Below, piece after piece: positions 1-10,322 of a stretch of DNA of 55,393 nucleotides. Numbering within the stretch: the first letter of the stretch is position 1; every line of letters starts with the position of its first letter. The notes under the pieces are model-generated. The model was not told where the DNA came from. It did no database searches and was given only the letters and a program-made list of their open reading frames with translations. The stretch spans positions 1 through 55,393 of the forward strand of contig DAOUHB010000254.1 of the NCBI GenBank assembly GCA_034428935.1, written 5' to 3'. The stretch is from JAAYZQ01 sp034428935. GTDB lineage: Bacteria > Chloroflexota > Anaerolineae > JAAYZQ01. The translations under genes were made by a program, and so were the position numbers.

Positions 1-1495
1 CGCCGCCGAGGCCCTCCTGGACCAGGGCTGCGACGTCATCGCCCAGCACCAGGACACCACCGAGCCGCAAAAGGCCGCCGCCGACCGCGGCGCCGTCAGC
101 ATCGGCTACGACTCGGACATGAGCGTCTTTGTGGGCGACACGGTCCTCACCAGCCCCGTCTGGGATTGGGGGATCAAGTACAGCGACATCGTCCAGCGCA
201 TCATGGACGGCACCTACAGCACCGAGTCCTACTGGGGCGGCCTGGAGACCGGCGTCGTCGCATTGGCTCCCCTCTCGTCCAGGGTCCCGGCCGAGACCGT
301 CGCCCTGGTGGAGAACTACCAGACCAAGATCCTGTCCGGCGAATGGGACGTCTTCTGCGGGCCGGTGAAGGGCCAGGGAGGCGAGCTCGCCGTGCCCCTG
401 GGCACCTGCTTGACCGATGAAGAGATGCTGAACCTCGAGTGGTTCGTCGACGGCGTAGTAGGCGAAGCCCCGTCGAGCCCGCCCGTGGCCGAGAGTCCCG
501 ACCTGCCCAGCGCTGCCTTTGTGTACGTCGGGCCAACGGGCGACATGGGCTGGACCTACGCCCACGACCAGGGTCGCCTGGCGCTGGAAGCCATGGGCGT
601 CGAGACGGCCTATGCCGAACTCGTGGCCGAGGGTCCCGATTCCGAGCGCGTGGTGCGCGACTTTGCCGAAAAGGGCTACGACGTCATCCTGGCCACCAGT
701 TTTGGCTTCATGGACTCGGTCATAGCCGTCGCAGAGGACTATCCGGACATCATCTTTGAGCACTGCACCGGCTACGAGACGGCCGCCAACGTCGGCATCT
801 ATGACGGGCGCGGCTACCAGCCCTGGTACCTGGCGGGCATCGTGGCCGGCGAGATGACCGAGAAGAACAAGCTGGGCTACATCGCGCCCTATCCCATTCC
901 CGAAGTAGTGCGCAACATGAATGCCTTCACCCTGGGCGCCCGCTCCGTCAACCCCGACGTGGAGGTGCATCCCGTCTGGCTATATTCCTGGGTAGATCCG
1001 CCCAAGGAGCGCGACGCAGCCGTGGCCCTGGCGGCCGAGGGAGTGGACGTCATTGCCCGCGAAAGCGACTCTACCGAGGCCGACAAGCTGGCCCAGGAAG
1101 AGGGCATCTATGTCATCGGCTACAATTCGGACGTCGCCCGCGACCAGTCGCCCGACGCGTTCCTGACCGCACCCATCTGGCACTGGGACGTCTTTTATAC
1201 CCAGCTCATCCAGGACGTGGCCGCTGGCACCTGGACCAACGAGCCGGTGTGGTGGGGCATGAAGGAAGGCATCCTCGACCTGGCGCCCATCGCCGGCTTT
1301 GTGCCGGACGACGTCAAGGCCCTGGTCGAGGCCGAGAAGGCTCGCATCTTGAGCGGCGAGTTCGACGTGTTCGAAGGGCCCATCAACGACAACGAGGGCA
1401 CCGAACGCGTGGCCGCCGGCGAAACCATGTCCGACGAGGAAATGCTGTCCTTCGACTGGCTGGTCGAAGGCGTCATCGGACAGATTCCGCAGTAG
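1..1495 (+). CDS. BMP-family ABC transporter substrate-binding protein with tandem BMP modules (5' end outside window)
   Basis: This encodes the periplasm/surface ligand-binding component of a purine-nucleoside or related ABC importer (BMP/PnrA family). The frame is open from base 2, so the true start lies upstream. About 155 residues of the C-terminal half of one BMP module are followed by a short Pro/Ser linker and then a complete second module of about 340 residues. The two halves align over their whole common length: YDSD against YNSD, SPVWDW against APIWHW, ILSGEWDVF against ILSGEFDVF, and DEEMLNLEWFVDGVVG against DEEMLSFDWLVEGVIG. A typical BMP protein has only one module. ATPase and permease genes follow in the same direction. 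The family assignment is secure; the ligand is unknown. Confidence 0.9.
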   Translation, partial: AAEALLDQGCDVIAQHQDTTEPQKAAADRGAVSIGYDSDMSVFVGDTVLTSPVWDWGIKYSDIVQRIMDGTYSTESYWGGLETGVVALAPLSSRVPAETVALVENYQTKILSGEWDVFCGPVKGQGGELAVPLGTCLTDEEMLNLEWFVDGVVGEAPSSPPVAESPDLPSAAFVYVGPTGDMGWTYAHDQGRLALEAMGVETAYAELVAEGPDSERVVRDFAEKGYDVILATSFGFMDSVIAVAEDYPDIIFEHCTGYETAANVGIYDGRGYQPWYLAGIVAGEMTEKNKLGYIAPYPIPEVVRNMNAFTLGARSVNPDVEVHPVWLYSWVDPPKERDAAVALAAEGVDVIARESDSTEADKLAQEEGIYVIGYNSDVARDQSPDAFLTAPIWHWDVFYTQLIQDVAAGTWTNEPVWWGMKEGILDLAPIAGFVPDDVKALVEAEKARILSGEFDVFEGPINDNEGTERVAAGETMSDEEMLSFDWLVEGVIGQIPQ

Positions 1496-1516
1496 GAAGG
1501 AAAAAGCAGGCATAAA

Positions 1517-1563
1517 GGTGGCCCTGATCGTCCCGGCAGCCGCCGAGGAGGATCGGGGCCACC
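1517..1563 (+). promoter_or_regulatory. Stable intergenic hairpin between binding-protein and ATPase genes
   Basis: A 13-bp stem (GGTGGCCCTGATC, 1517-1529, with GATCGGGGCCACC, 1551-1563; one G-U pair) encloses a 21-nt loop. No U-tract follows. Hairpins like this behind a binding-protein gene often protect the upstream message or limit read-through, giving more binding protein than transporter. That role is inferred. Confidence 0.6.
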
Positions 1564-1582
1564 CCATTGCCGGGTAGTCTAT

Positions 1583-3118
1583 ATGAGCGCGAACGCAGCC
1601 GCTGTCTCGATGCGTGGTATCGTCAAGCGTTTCCCCGGCGTCGTGGCCGTCGACGGCGTCGATCTGACCGTGGAGCCGGGCGAGATCCACGCCCTCTTGG
1701 GCGAAAACGGTGCCGGCAAGAGCAGCCTCATGAACGTCCTGGCCGGGCTCTACCGCCCCGATGCAGGCGAAATCTCGGTGCATGGTCGCCCCGCCGACGT
1801 CCGCTCGCCCCGCGACGCAACCCGGCTGGGGATCGGCATGGTGCACCAGCACTTTATGCTCGTGCCGACGCTGTCGGTGGCCGAAAACATCATCCTGGGA
1901 CTGCCCCAACCCCGCTTTCGCCTCAACATGCCTGCCATCGAGGGCGAGGTGCGCGACATCTCGACGCGCTACGGCCTGCACGTGGATCCCAGCACCTGCA
2001 TCTGGCAGCTCTCCGTCGGCGAGCAGCAGCGGGTCGAGATCTTGAAGATGCTGTACCGCGGAGCCAACATCCTCATCATGGACGAGCCCACGGCCGTCCT
2101 GGCGCCCCAGGAGATCGAAGAGCTGTGCCAGAACCTGCGGGCCATGGCCGCCGAGGGCAAGTCGGTCATTCTTATCTCCCACAAGCTGACCGAGGTGTTG
2201 GGCATCGCCGACCGCATCACCGTGCTGCGCAAGGGGCGGGTCACCGCCTCGGGCATTCGCCCCGCCGAAACCAGCCGTGCCGGACTGGCGCGCCTCATGG
2301 TCGACCGGGCGGTTCTCTTTGCCCTGGAGCGCGAGGCCCAGGAGCCGGGCGAGGAAGTGCTGGTGGTGAAGGACCTGTCGGCCCAGAACGACAAAGGACT
2401 GCCCTCTCTGCAGGGCATCTCCTTCCACGTGCGGGCCGGCGAGGTGTTGGGCCTGGCCGGGGTGGCCGGCAACGGGCAGCGGGAGCTGGCCGAGGTCATC
2501 ACCGGGCTGCGTCCGGCCACGGGCGGCCGGGTTCTGCTGAACGGGCAGAACGTGACCAACTGCTCGCCGCGCCGCAGCCTCAACCTGGGCCTCAGCCACG
2601 TCCCCGAAGATCGCGTCCACGTGGGCCTCATCTCCAACATGACCGTCAGCGACAACCTGATCCTGAAGGACTACCGGCGCCCGCCCCTATCGCGCATGGG
2701 GTTTCTCATTAAGCAGGCCATCGCCCGCTTTGCCGGCCGCCTCATCGAGGACTACCAGATCGACACACCGGGGCCCGAAACGCAGATGAAGGGACTTTCC
2801 GGCGGCAACCTGCAAAAGGCGCTGCTGGCCCGCGAGATCTCGGGAGCGCCCCGGGCCATGATCGCCATGCAGCCCACCCGCGGGCTGGATGTGGGCGCCA
2901 TCGAAGCGGTACACCGGCTGCTCATGGACCTGCGCAAGTCGGGCGCGGCCATCCTGCTCGTCTCCGAAGAGCTGGACGAGATTACATCCCTCAGCGACCG
3001 CATCGCCGTGATCTACGAAGGGCGCATTATGGGCACGATGCCCGCCGAGGACGCTGACCTGGAAAAGATCGGATTGATGATGGCCGGAACCCCCATGCTG
3101 GAACCGTCGGCCGGGTAG
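1583..3118 (+). CDS. ABC transporter ATP-binding protein, double ABC domain (nucleoside/simple-sugar type)
   Basis: This 511-residue protein energises the BMP-type importer. It holds two ABC cassettes in one chain, as in YufO/NupA and RbsA. The first has Walker A GENGAGKS near residue 40, a VGEQQRVEILK signature and Walker B ILIMDEPTAVL. The second has a degenerate Walker A (GVAGNGQRE) and a LSGGNLQKALLAREI signature, typical of this subfamily, where only one site hydrolyses ATP efficiently. The sequence reads TAVLAPQE where TAVLTPQE is usual. It lies between the binding-protein gene and the first permease and clearly belongs to the operon. The start was chosen from similarity; ATG follows a weak Shine-Dalgarno sequence. 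Confidence 0.93.
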   Translation: MSANAAAVSMRGIVKRFPGVVAVDGVDLTVEPGEIHALLGENGAGKSSLMNVLAGLYRPDAGEISVHGRPADVRSPRDATRLGIGMVHQHFMLVPTLSVAENIILGLPQPRFRLNMPAIEGEVRDISTRYGLHVDPSTCIWQLSVGEQQRVEILKMLYRGANILIMDEPTAVLAPQEIEELCQNLRAMAAEGKSVILISHKLTEVLGIADRITVLRKGRVTASGIRPAETSRAGLARLMVDRAVLFALEREAQEPGEEVLVVKDLSAQNDKGLPSLQGISFHVRAGEVLGLAGVAGNGQRELAEVITGLRPATGGRVLLNGQNVTNCSPRRSLNLGLSHVPEDRVHVGLISNMTVSDNLILKDYRRPPLSRMGFLIKQAIARFAGRLIEDYQIDTPGPETQMKGLSGGNLQKALLAREISGAPRAMIAMQPTRGLDVGAIEAVHRLLMDLRKSGAAILLVSEELDEITSLSDRIAVIYEGRIMGTMPAEDADLEKIGLMMAGTPMLEPSAG

Positions 3119-3148
3119 GTCCGGTGGGCCAAGCGAGGTAGTCGTGTC

Positions 3149-4246
3149 ATGAGGATCGTATTCGAACGCCGGCTGGAGCCATCGCGCAAGGTCGCGATCC
3201 TGGTGCCCATCGCCTCCTTCGTGCTGGCTCTCATCGTGGGAGGGGCCCTGCTCCTGGCGGCCGGCGCCAACCCCATCGAGACCTACAAGGCCATGTTCGA
3301 GGGTGCCTTCGGCACCGATTATGGCCGCTCGGAGACGCTGGTCAAGGCCATCCCGCTGATGCTCACCGGCCTGGCCGTGTCCATCGCCTTTCGCATGCTC
3401 TTCTGGAACATTGGCGCCGAGGGACAGCTGGCCATGGGAGCCCTGGCCACGGCCTGGATCCCTCTCTTTGTCCTGAACGACAGCAGCCTTCCCCCCGGTG
3501 TGTTGCTCCTGATCATGGGCGTCGCTGCCTTTGGCGCCGGGGCCATCTGGGGGCTCATCCCGGCGGCCCTCAAGGCCTACCTGCGCGTCAACGAGATCAT
3601 TACCACGCTGATGCTCAACTATATCGCCATCCTGCTCATGGACTGGCTGTACACCGGCCCGTGGAAGGACAAGGCGGGCTATGGCTTTCCCGGCACCGCC
3701 AGCTTCAAGGAGGTGGCCGCCTTGCCGCGGCTGCCGGAATGGATGGGCGCGGGGCGCGTGCACGTGGGCATCGTCATCGCCATTGTCGCCGCGGCCCTCA
3801 TCTGGCTGATCCTCCTCAAGACCCGGTGGGGCTACGAGATCCGGGTCATCGGCGAGAACCCCCAGGCGGCCCGCTACGCGGGAATCAGCCTGGTGCGCAA
3901 CATCCTCCTGGTCATGCTCATCAGCGGCGGGCTGGCCGGGCTGGCAGGCTATGGCCAGGTGGCAGGCATTGCCTACCGCCTACAAAAGGGCATCGCCGTG
4001 GGCGACGGCTTCACAGCGATCATTATCGCGTGGCTGGCCAAGCTGCACCCGGCGGCCGTCCTCATCGTCGCCGTCCTCATGGCCGGCCTCAGCACCGGCG
4101 GAGACCAGATCACCATCACCATGGGCCTGCCCGCGGCCATGTCCCGCGTCCTGCAGGGGGCCATCCTCTTTTTCGTGCTGGGCGGCGAGATCTTTGTCCG
4201 GTATCGGCTGCGACTGATCCGCACAGCCGAGGCTCCGCAAGCCTGA
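3149..4246 (+). CDS. ABC transporter permease (nucleoside/BPL-2 type, subunit 1)
   Basis: This is a 365-residue integral membrane permease of the YufP/NupP class (BPD_transp_2). Around nine hydrophobic segments begin near residue 15 (SFVLALIVGGALLL). The family motif region LKAYLRVNEIITTLMLNYIA lies in the first half and VIGENPQAARYAGI in the second. It pairs with the second permease at 5756-6718 to form the channel of the importer. The gap to the ATPase gene is about 30 nt with GCGAGGTAG upstream of the ATG. A PLP-enzyme gene separates the two permeases, which is not the usual order for this operon type. Confidence 0.92.
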   Translation: MRIVFERRLEPSRKVAILVPIASFVLALIVGGALLLAAGANPIETYKAMFEGAFGTDYGRSETLVKAIPLMLTGLAVSIAFRMLFWNIGAEGQLAMGALATAWIPLFVLNDSSLPPGVLLLIMGVAAFGAGAIWGLIPAALKAYLRVNEIITTLMLNYIAILLMDWLYTGPWKDKAGYGFPGTASFKEVAALPRLPEWMGAGRVHVGIVIAIVAAALIWLILLKTRWGYEIRVIGENPQAARYAGISLVRNILLVMLISGGLAGLAGYGQVAGIAYRLQKGIAVGDGFTAIIIAWLAKLHPAAVLIVAVLMAGLSTGGDQITITMGLPAAMSRVLQGAILFFVLGGEIFVRYRLRLIRTAEAPQA

Positions 4247-4277
4247 CCGCCAGGGTCCGGCAACAGGGAAGGAACCG

Positions 4278-5759
4278 ATGGCAACACTCCCGTTCCCGAC
4301 GGAAAAGCGCTCCAAAGATGAGGTGCTGGCCGAGATGCGCACCGCCCGCGATCACGACGTTCGCTGGCGTAACGGGCGGGTCTTTGGCCTCATCTACCAC
4401 GGCGGCGACGAGATCGAGGAGCTTTTGCAAGAGGCCTACACGCTGTTCTTTGCCGAAAACGGCCTCAACCCTGCGGCCTTTCCCAGCCTGCGCAAATTCG
4501 AGACCGAGGTCGTGGCCATGTCCGCCTCGCTCCTGGGAGGTGACGAGCAGGTGGCAGGCACCATGACCTCCGGAGGCACCGAGAGCCTGCTGCTGGCGGT
4601 CAAGACGGCGCGCGACTGGGCCCGCGCCCACCGGCCCGAGGTCCAGGCCCCGGAGATGGTGGTGCCCAGCACCGGCCATCCCGCGCTGGACAAGGCAGCC
4701 CATTATTTCGGCGTCCAGCTGGTGCACGTACCCGTCGGCGACGACTTCCGGGCCGTGCCCGGCGCCATGCGCGCCGCCATCACCTCCAACACCATCCTGA
4801 TGGTCGCCTCGGCCCCCTCCTATCCCCACGGCGTGGTCGATCCCATTGCCGAGCTGGCGGCCAGCGCCCGGGAAGAGGGCCTCCTGTTCCACGTGGACGC
4901 CTGTGTCGGCGGGTTTACCTTGCCCTTTGCCCGCGCCCTGGGCTATCCCGTGCCCGAATTCGACTTCCGCGTGCCGGGCGTCACCTCCATGTCGGCCGAC
5001 CTGCACAAGTACGGCTACGCGGCCAAGGGCGCTTCCGTCGTCCTGTACCGCACCCGGGCGCTGCGGCGTTTCCAGTTCTTTATCCAGACCGACTGGCCGG
5101 GCGGCATCTATCCTTCGCCGGGCATGTCGGGCACGCGACCCGGCGGTTCCATCGCCGCCGCGTGGGCCATCCTGAACCACCTGGGCTGGGAAGGCTACCT
5201 GGAGATCACCGGCCGGGTCCTGGAAGCGACGAAAAGGCTTCAGGAGGGGATCGCAACCATCCCCGGCGTCAAGGTGCTCGGCAACCCAGTCGCCAGCCTG
5301 TTCGCCATCGGCTCCGATGGGGTCGACATTTACGAGGTGGCCGACGAGCTGGCCCTGCGAGGCTGGTATTTCGACCGGCAGCACTTTCCGGCCAGCCTGC
5401 ACGTCACGGTGAGCCCCGTCCACGCCGCCATCGTGGACGAATTCCTGGCCGACCTGGCGGCCTCGGTGGCCGCCGTGCGCAAACCGAGCCTGCGCAAGAC
5501 GGGCAACAAGCTGATGATCAAAGGGGCCGACGCCATTGTGCGGCTGCTGCCCGAGCGGTGGGTGAGCGCCATCATGAAGCGCGCCTCGGGCCTGGTGGGC
5601 GGCAGTGGCGGCGGGTTGCCCGGTCGAATGGCGCCCATGTACGGCATGATCGGCACGCTGCCCAACCGGGGAGACCTGAGGGAACTGGTGACCGACCTCA
5701 TCGACGGCATGACCAGCTACCAGGCGCCCGAGACGAAAACGCTGCGTGGAGAGCGATGA
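4278..5759 (+). CDS. PLP-dependent group II decarboxylase-fold enzyme, sphingosine-1-phosphate lyase-like
   Basis: The 493-residue protein matches the sphinganine/sphingosine-1-phosphate lyase branch of PLP-dependent decarboxylases. Visible landmarks are TSGGTESLLLAVKTARD (residues 97-113), the HVDACVGGF motif (205-213) and the PLP lysine in SADLHKYGYAAKG (K244). Members cleave long-chain base phosphates to phosphoethanolamine and an aldehyde, or decarboxylate amino acids; which applies here is unknown. Unlike eukaryotic lyases it has no N-terminal membrane anchor. It sits inside the ABC-importer operon with GGGAAGGA upstream of its ATG, and its TGA overlaps the ATG of the next permease, implying translational coupling and a link with the imported substrate. 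Confidence 0.85.
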   Translation: MATLPFPTEKRSKDEVLAEMRTARDHDVRWRNGRVFGLIYHGGDEIEELLQEAYTLFFAENGLNPAAFPSLRKFETEVVAMSASLLGGDEQVAGTMTSGGTESLLLAVKTARDWARAHRPEVQAPEMVVPSTGHPALDKAAHYFGVQLVHVPVGDDFRAVPGAMRAAITSNTILMVASAPSYPHGVVDPIAELAASAREEGLLFHVDACVGGFTLPFARALGYPVPEFDFRVPGVTSMSADLHKYGYAAKGASVVLYRTRALRRFQFFIQTDWPGGIYPSPGMSGTRPGGSIAAAWAILNHLGWEGYLEITGRVLEATKRLQEGIATIPGVKVLGNPVASLFAIGSDGVDIYEVADELALRGWYFDRQHFPASLHVTVSPVHAAIVDEFLADLAASVAAVRKPSLRKTGNKLMIKGADAIVRLLPERWVSAIMKRASGLVGGSGGGLPGRMAPMYGMIGTLPNRGDLRELVTDLIDGMTSYQAPETKTLRGER

Positions 5760-6718
5760 CGATGGACCTGGCTTTGCTGGTATCGATCCTGGCAGTCACA
5801 ATCACGGCCGGCACCTCGCTGGTCTTTGCCTCCCTTGGCGAGATCTTGACCGAGCGCTCCGGCATCCTGAACCTCGGGCTGGAAGGCATCATGATCATGG
5901 GCGCCGTGAGCGCCTTTGCCGCCGCCTTTCATACCGAAAGCCTGCTGGCCGGCGTCGTGACGGGCATCGTCGTCGGCGGGCTCCTGGCCAGCATCCATGC
6001 CTTTTTGACCATCAGTCTGCGGGCCGACCAGGTGGTCAGCGGCCTGGCCCTGACCCTCTTTGGCGGGGGTCTCTCCAGCTTCCTGGGGCAGAACCTGGGG
6101 CCCGGCGGCAAGCCCCTGGTGGGCGAAGTCGGACCCAAGTTCAGCAAGGTGGCCCTGCCCCTCCTGTCCGAGATTCCCTTCCTGGGCGCCTCGATCTTTC
6201 GCCAGGATCCCCTGGTCTATCTCATGTACATCCTCGTGCCCCTCGCGGCCTACTATATCTACAAGACACGCCCCGGCCTGCACCTGCGCGCCGTGGGCGA
6301 GAGCCCGGCCACGGCCGACGCCATGGGGGTCAACGTGGCCCGCACGCGCTACCTGTATACCATCGTCGGCGGCATGCTCATGGGCCTGGGAGGCGCTCAC
6401 CTGTCGCTGGCCTACACGCCCGGCTGGACGGAGAACCTCACGGGCGGGCGTGGCTGGATCGCTATTGCGTTGGTGATCTTTGCCACGTGGGACCCCTGGC
6501 GGGCCGTCATCGGCGCAGTGCTCTTTGGCGGCGTGAACGCCATCCAGTTCCGCCTCCAGGCCGCAGGCACGACCATCCCGGCCGCCTTCCTGGGGATGAT
6601 GCCCTACATTTTCACCATTGTCGTCCTCGTGGCCATCACCTGGTGGGAGGCCTTTCGCAAGCGTGTGGGCGCACCCGCCGCCCTGGGCCTGCCCTACGTG
6701 CGCGAAGAGCGCGGCTAG
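5756..6718 (+). CDS. ABC transporter permease (nucleoside/BPL-2 type, subunit 2)
   Basis: This 320-residue permease is of the YufQ/NupQ class and is the partner of the 3149-4246 permease. It opens with a membrane segment (LALLVSILAVTITAGTSLVFASLGE) followed by the family hallmark LTERSGILNLGLEGIMIMGA. VGESPATADAMGVNVARTRY, in the second half, is the usual cytoplasmic coupling loop. The ATG at 5756 overlaps the stop of the upstream lyase-like gene as ATGA, so that start is preferred over longer in-frame extensions that would run through the other gene. It is the last gene of the importer operon. Confidence 0.93.
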   Translation: MTMDLALLVSILAVTITAGTSLVFASLGEILTERSGILNLGLEGIMIMGAVSAFAAAFHTESLLAGVVTGIVVGGLLASIHAFLTISLRADQVVSGLALTLFGGGLSSFLGQNLGPGGKPLVGEVGPKFSKVALPLLSEIPFLGASIFRQDPLVYLMYILVPLAAYYIYKTRPGLHLRAVGESPATADAMGVNVARTRYLYTIVGGMLMGLGGAHLSLAYTPGWTENLTGGRGWIAIALVIFATWDPWRAVIGAVLFGGVNAIQFRLQAAGTTIPAAFLGMMPYIFTIVVLVAITWWEAFRKRVGAPAALGLPYVREERG

Positions 6719-6759
6719 CCGACCGTGAAGTGGACCGGGCGCAAACAATCAACCCCTGT

Positions 6760-6788
6760 TTGCCAAAACGCCCACTAATCGCTATAAT
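6760..6788 (+). promoter_or_regulatory. Sigma70-type promoter for ppdK
   Basis: TTGCCA (6760-6765), a 17-bp spacer and a perfect TATAAT (6783-6788) lie 70 bp before the ppdK start. It marks a new transcription unit after the ABC operon. Confidence 0.75.
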
Positions 6789-6857
6789 TCGACGGGCTTT
6801 TCTTAACCGATAATCGTCCAGAGCGACGACTGAATATGTCAAGGAGGTTCAGGCATC

Positions 6858-9656
<2,799 letters not shown>

Positions 9657-9694
9657 CGCCTGTCGGTACAGCGCTCTGACCGCGCAATGAAATC

Positions 9695-9725
9695 AAGGCC
9701 GGGCTTTCGAGCCCGGCCTTTTTTT
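9695..9725 (+). terminator. Rho-independent terminator of ppdK
   Basis: The stem AAGGCCGGGCT/AGCCCGGCCTT (9695-9705 and 9710-9720) has a TTCG tetraloop and runs into seven T residues (9719-9725). Confidence 0.92.
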
Positions 9726-9749
9726 CTGGGTGTCCGGTCTCCCTTTTCG

Positions 9750-9778
9750 TTGATTTTCGCCGAGGAGTGTGCTATACT
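9750..9778 (+). promoter_or_regulatory. Sigma70-type promoter for the CBS-domain gene
   Basis: TTGATT (9750-9755), a 17-bp spacer and TATACT (9773-9778) stand 57 bp before the ATG at 9835. Confidence 0.7.
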
Positions 9779-9834
9779 GCTCCCAACGCCAGCACCGCCG
9801 CTGTACCCCGGGTTAGCACGGAAAGGAGCAAGCC

Positions 9835-10278
9835 ATGAAACGAGTGAAGGATATTCTGCGCATCAAGGGCGACCAGGTATGGTCGGTATCGCCCGACGCG
9901 ACAGTACGCGATGCCCTGCAAGAGATGGCCGACAAGAACATCGGCGCCGTCCTGGTGATGGATCGCGGCCGCCTGGCCGGGATCTTTTCAGAACGGGACC
10001 ATGCCCGGAAGCTGGATCTCAAGGGCCGGCGGGCCGACGAAACCCGCGTAAATGAGGTCATGACCCAGCAGGTGGTGGGCGTGCGCCCCGACGACTCGGT
10101 GGACGAGTGCATGGCCCTCATGACCGAACGGCGCATCCGGCACCTGCCCGTGGTTGACGGTGGCGAGGTCGCCGGGATCGTCTCCATCGGCGACGTGGTC
10201 AAGTCCATCATCTCCGAGCAGCAGTTCCTCATCGAGCAGCTCGAGCTATATATCACCGGCACGCCGCAGCGGCGGTAG
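9835..10278 (+). CDS. Two-CBS-domain protein
   Basis: The 147-residue protein consists of a CBS pair. The first repeat runs from about residue 8 to 60 (VWSVSPDATVRDALQEMADK, then IGAVLVMDRGRLAGIFSERD) and the second from about 73 to 128 (GVRPDDSVDECMALMTERR, then RHLPVVDGGEVAGIVSIGDV). Such stand-alone proteins bind adenine nucleotides and act as energy sensors or partners of other proteins; the partner here is not evident. The start has GGAAAGGAG eight bases upstream. It has its own promoter and converges on the histidine-kinase gene. Confidence 0.93.
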   Translation: MKRVKDILRIKGDQVWSVSPDATVRDALQEMADKNIGAVLVMDRGRLAGIFSERDHARKLDLKGRRADETRVNEVMTQQVVGVRPDDSVDECMALMTERRIRHLPVVDGGEVAGIVSIGDVVKSIISEQQFLIEQLELYITGTPQRR

Positions 10279-10285
10279 ACCTGGG

Positions 10286-10322
10286 CCGGGCCGGTCGCTC
10301 CTAATCCGGAGTGCCGGCCCGG
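10286..10322. terminator. Bidirectional hairpin between convergent genes
   Basis: The stem CCGGGCCGG/CCGGCCCGG (10286-10294 and 10314-10322) has a further CTCC/GGAG pairing inside. It overlaps the last codons of the kinase gene and ends the CBS gene region. There is no U-tract, so the terminator role is inferred from position. Confidence 0.5.
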
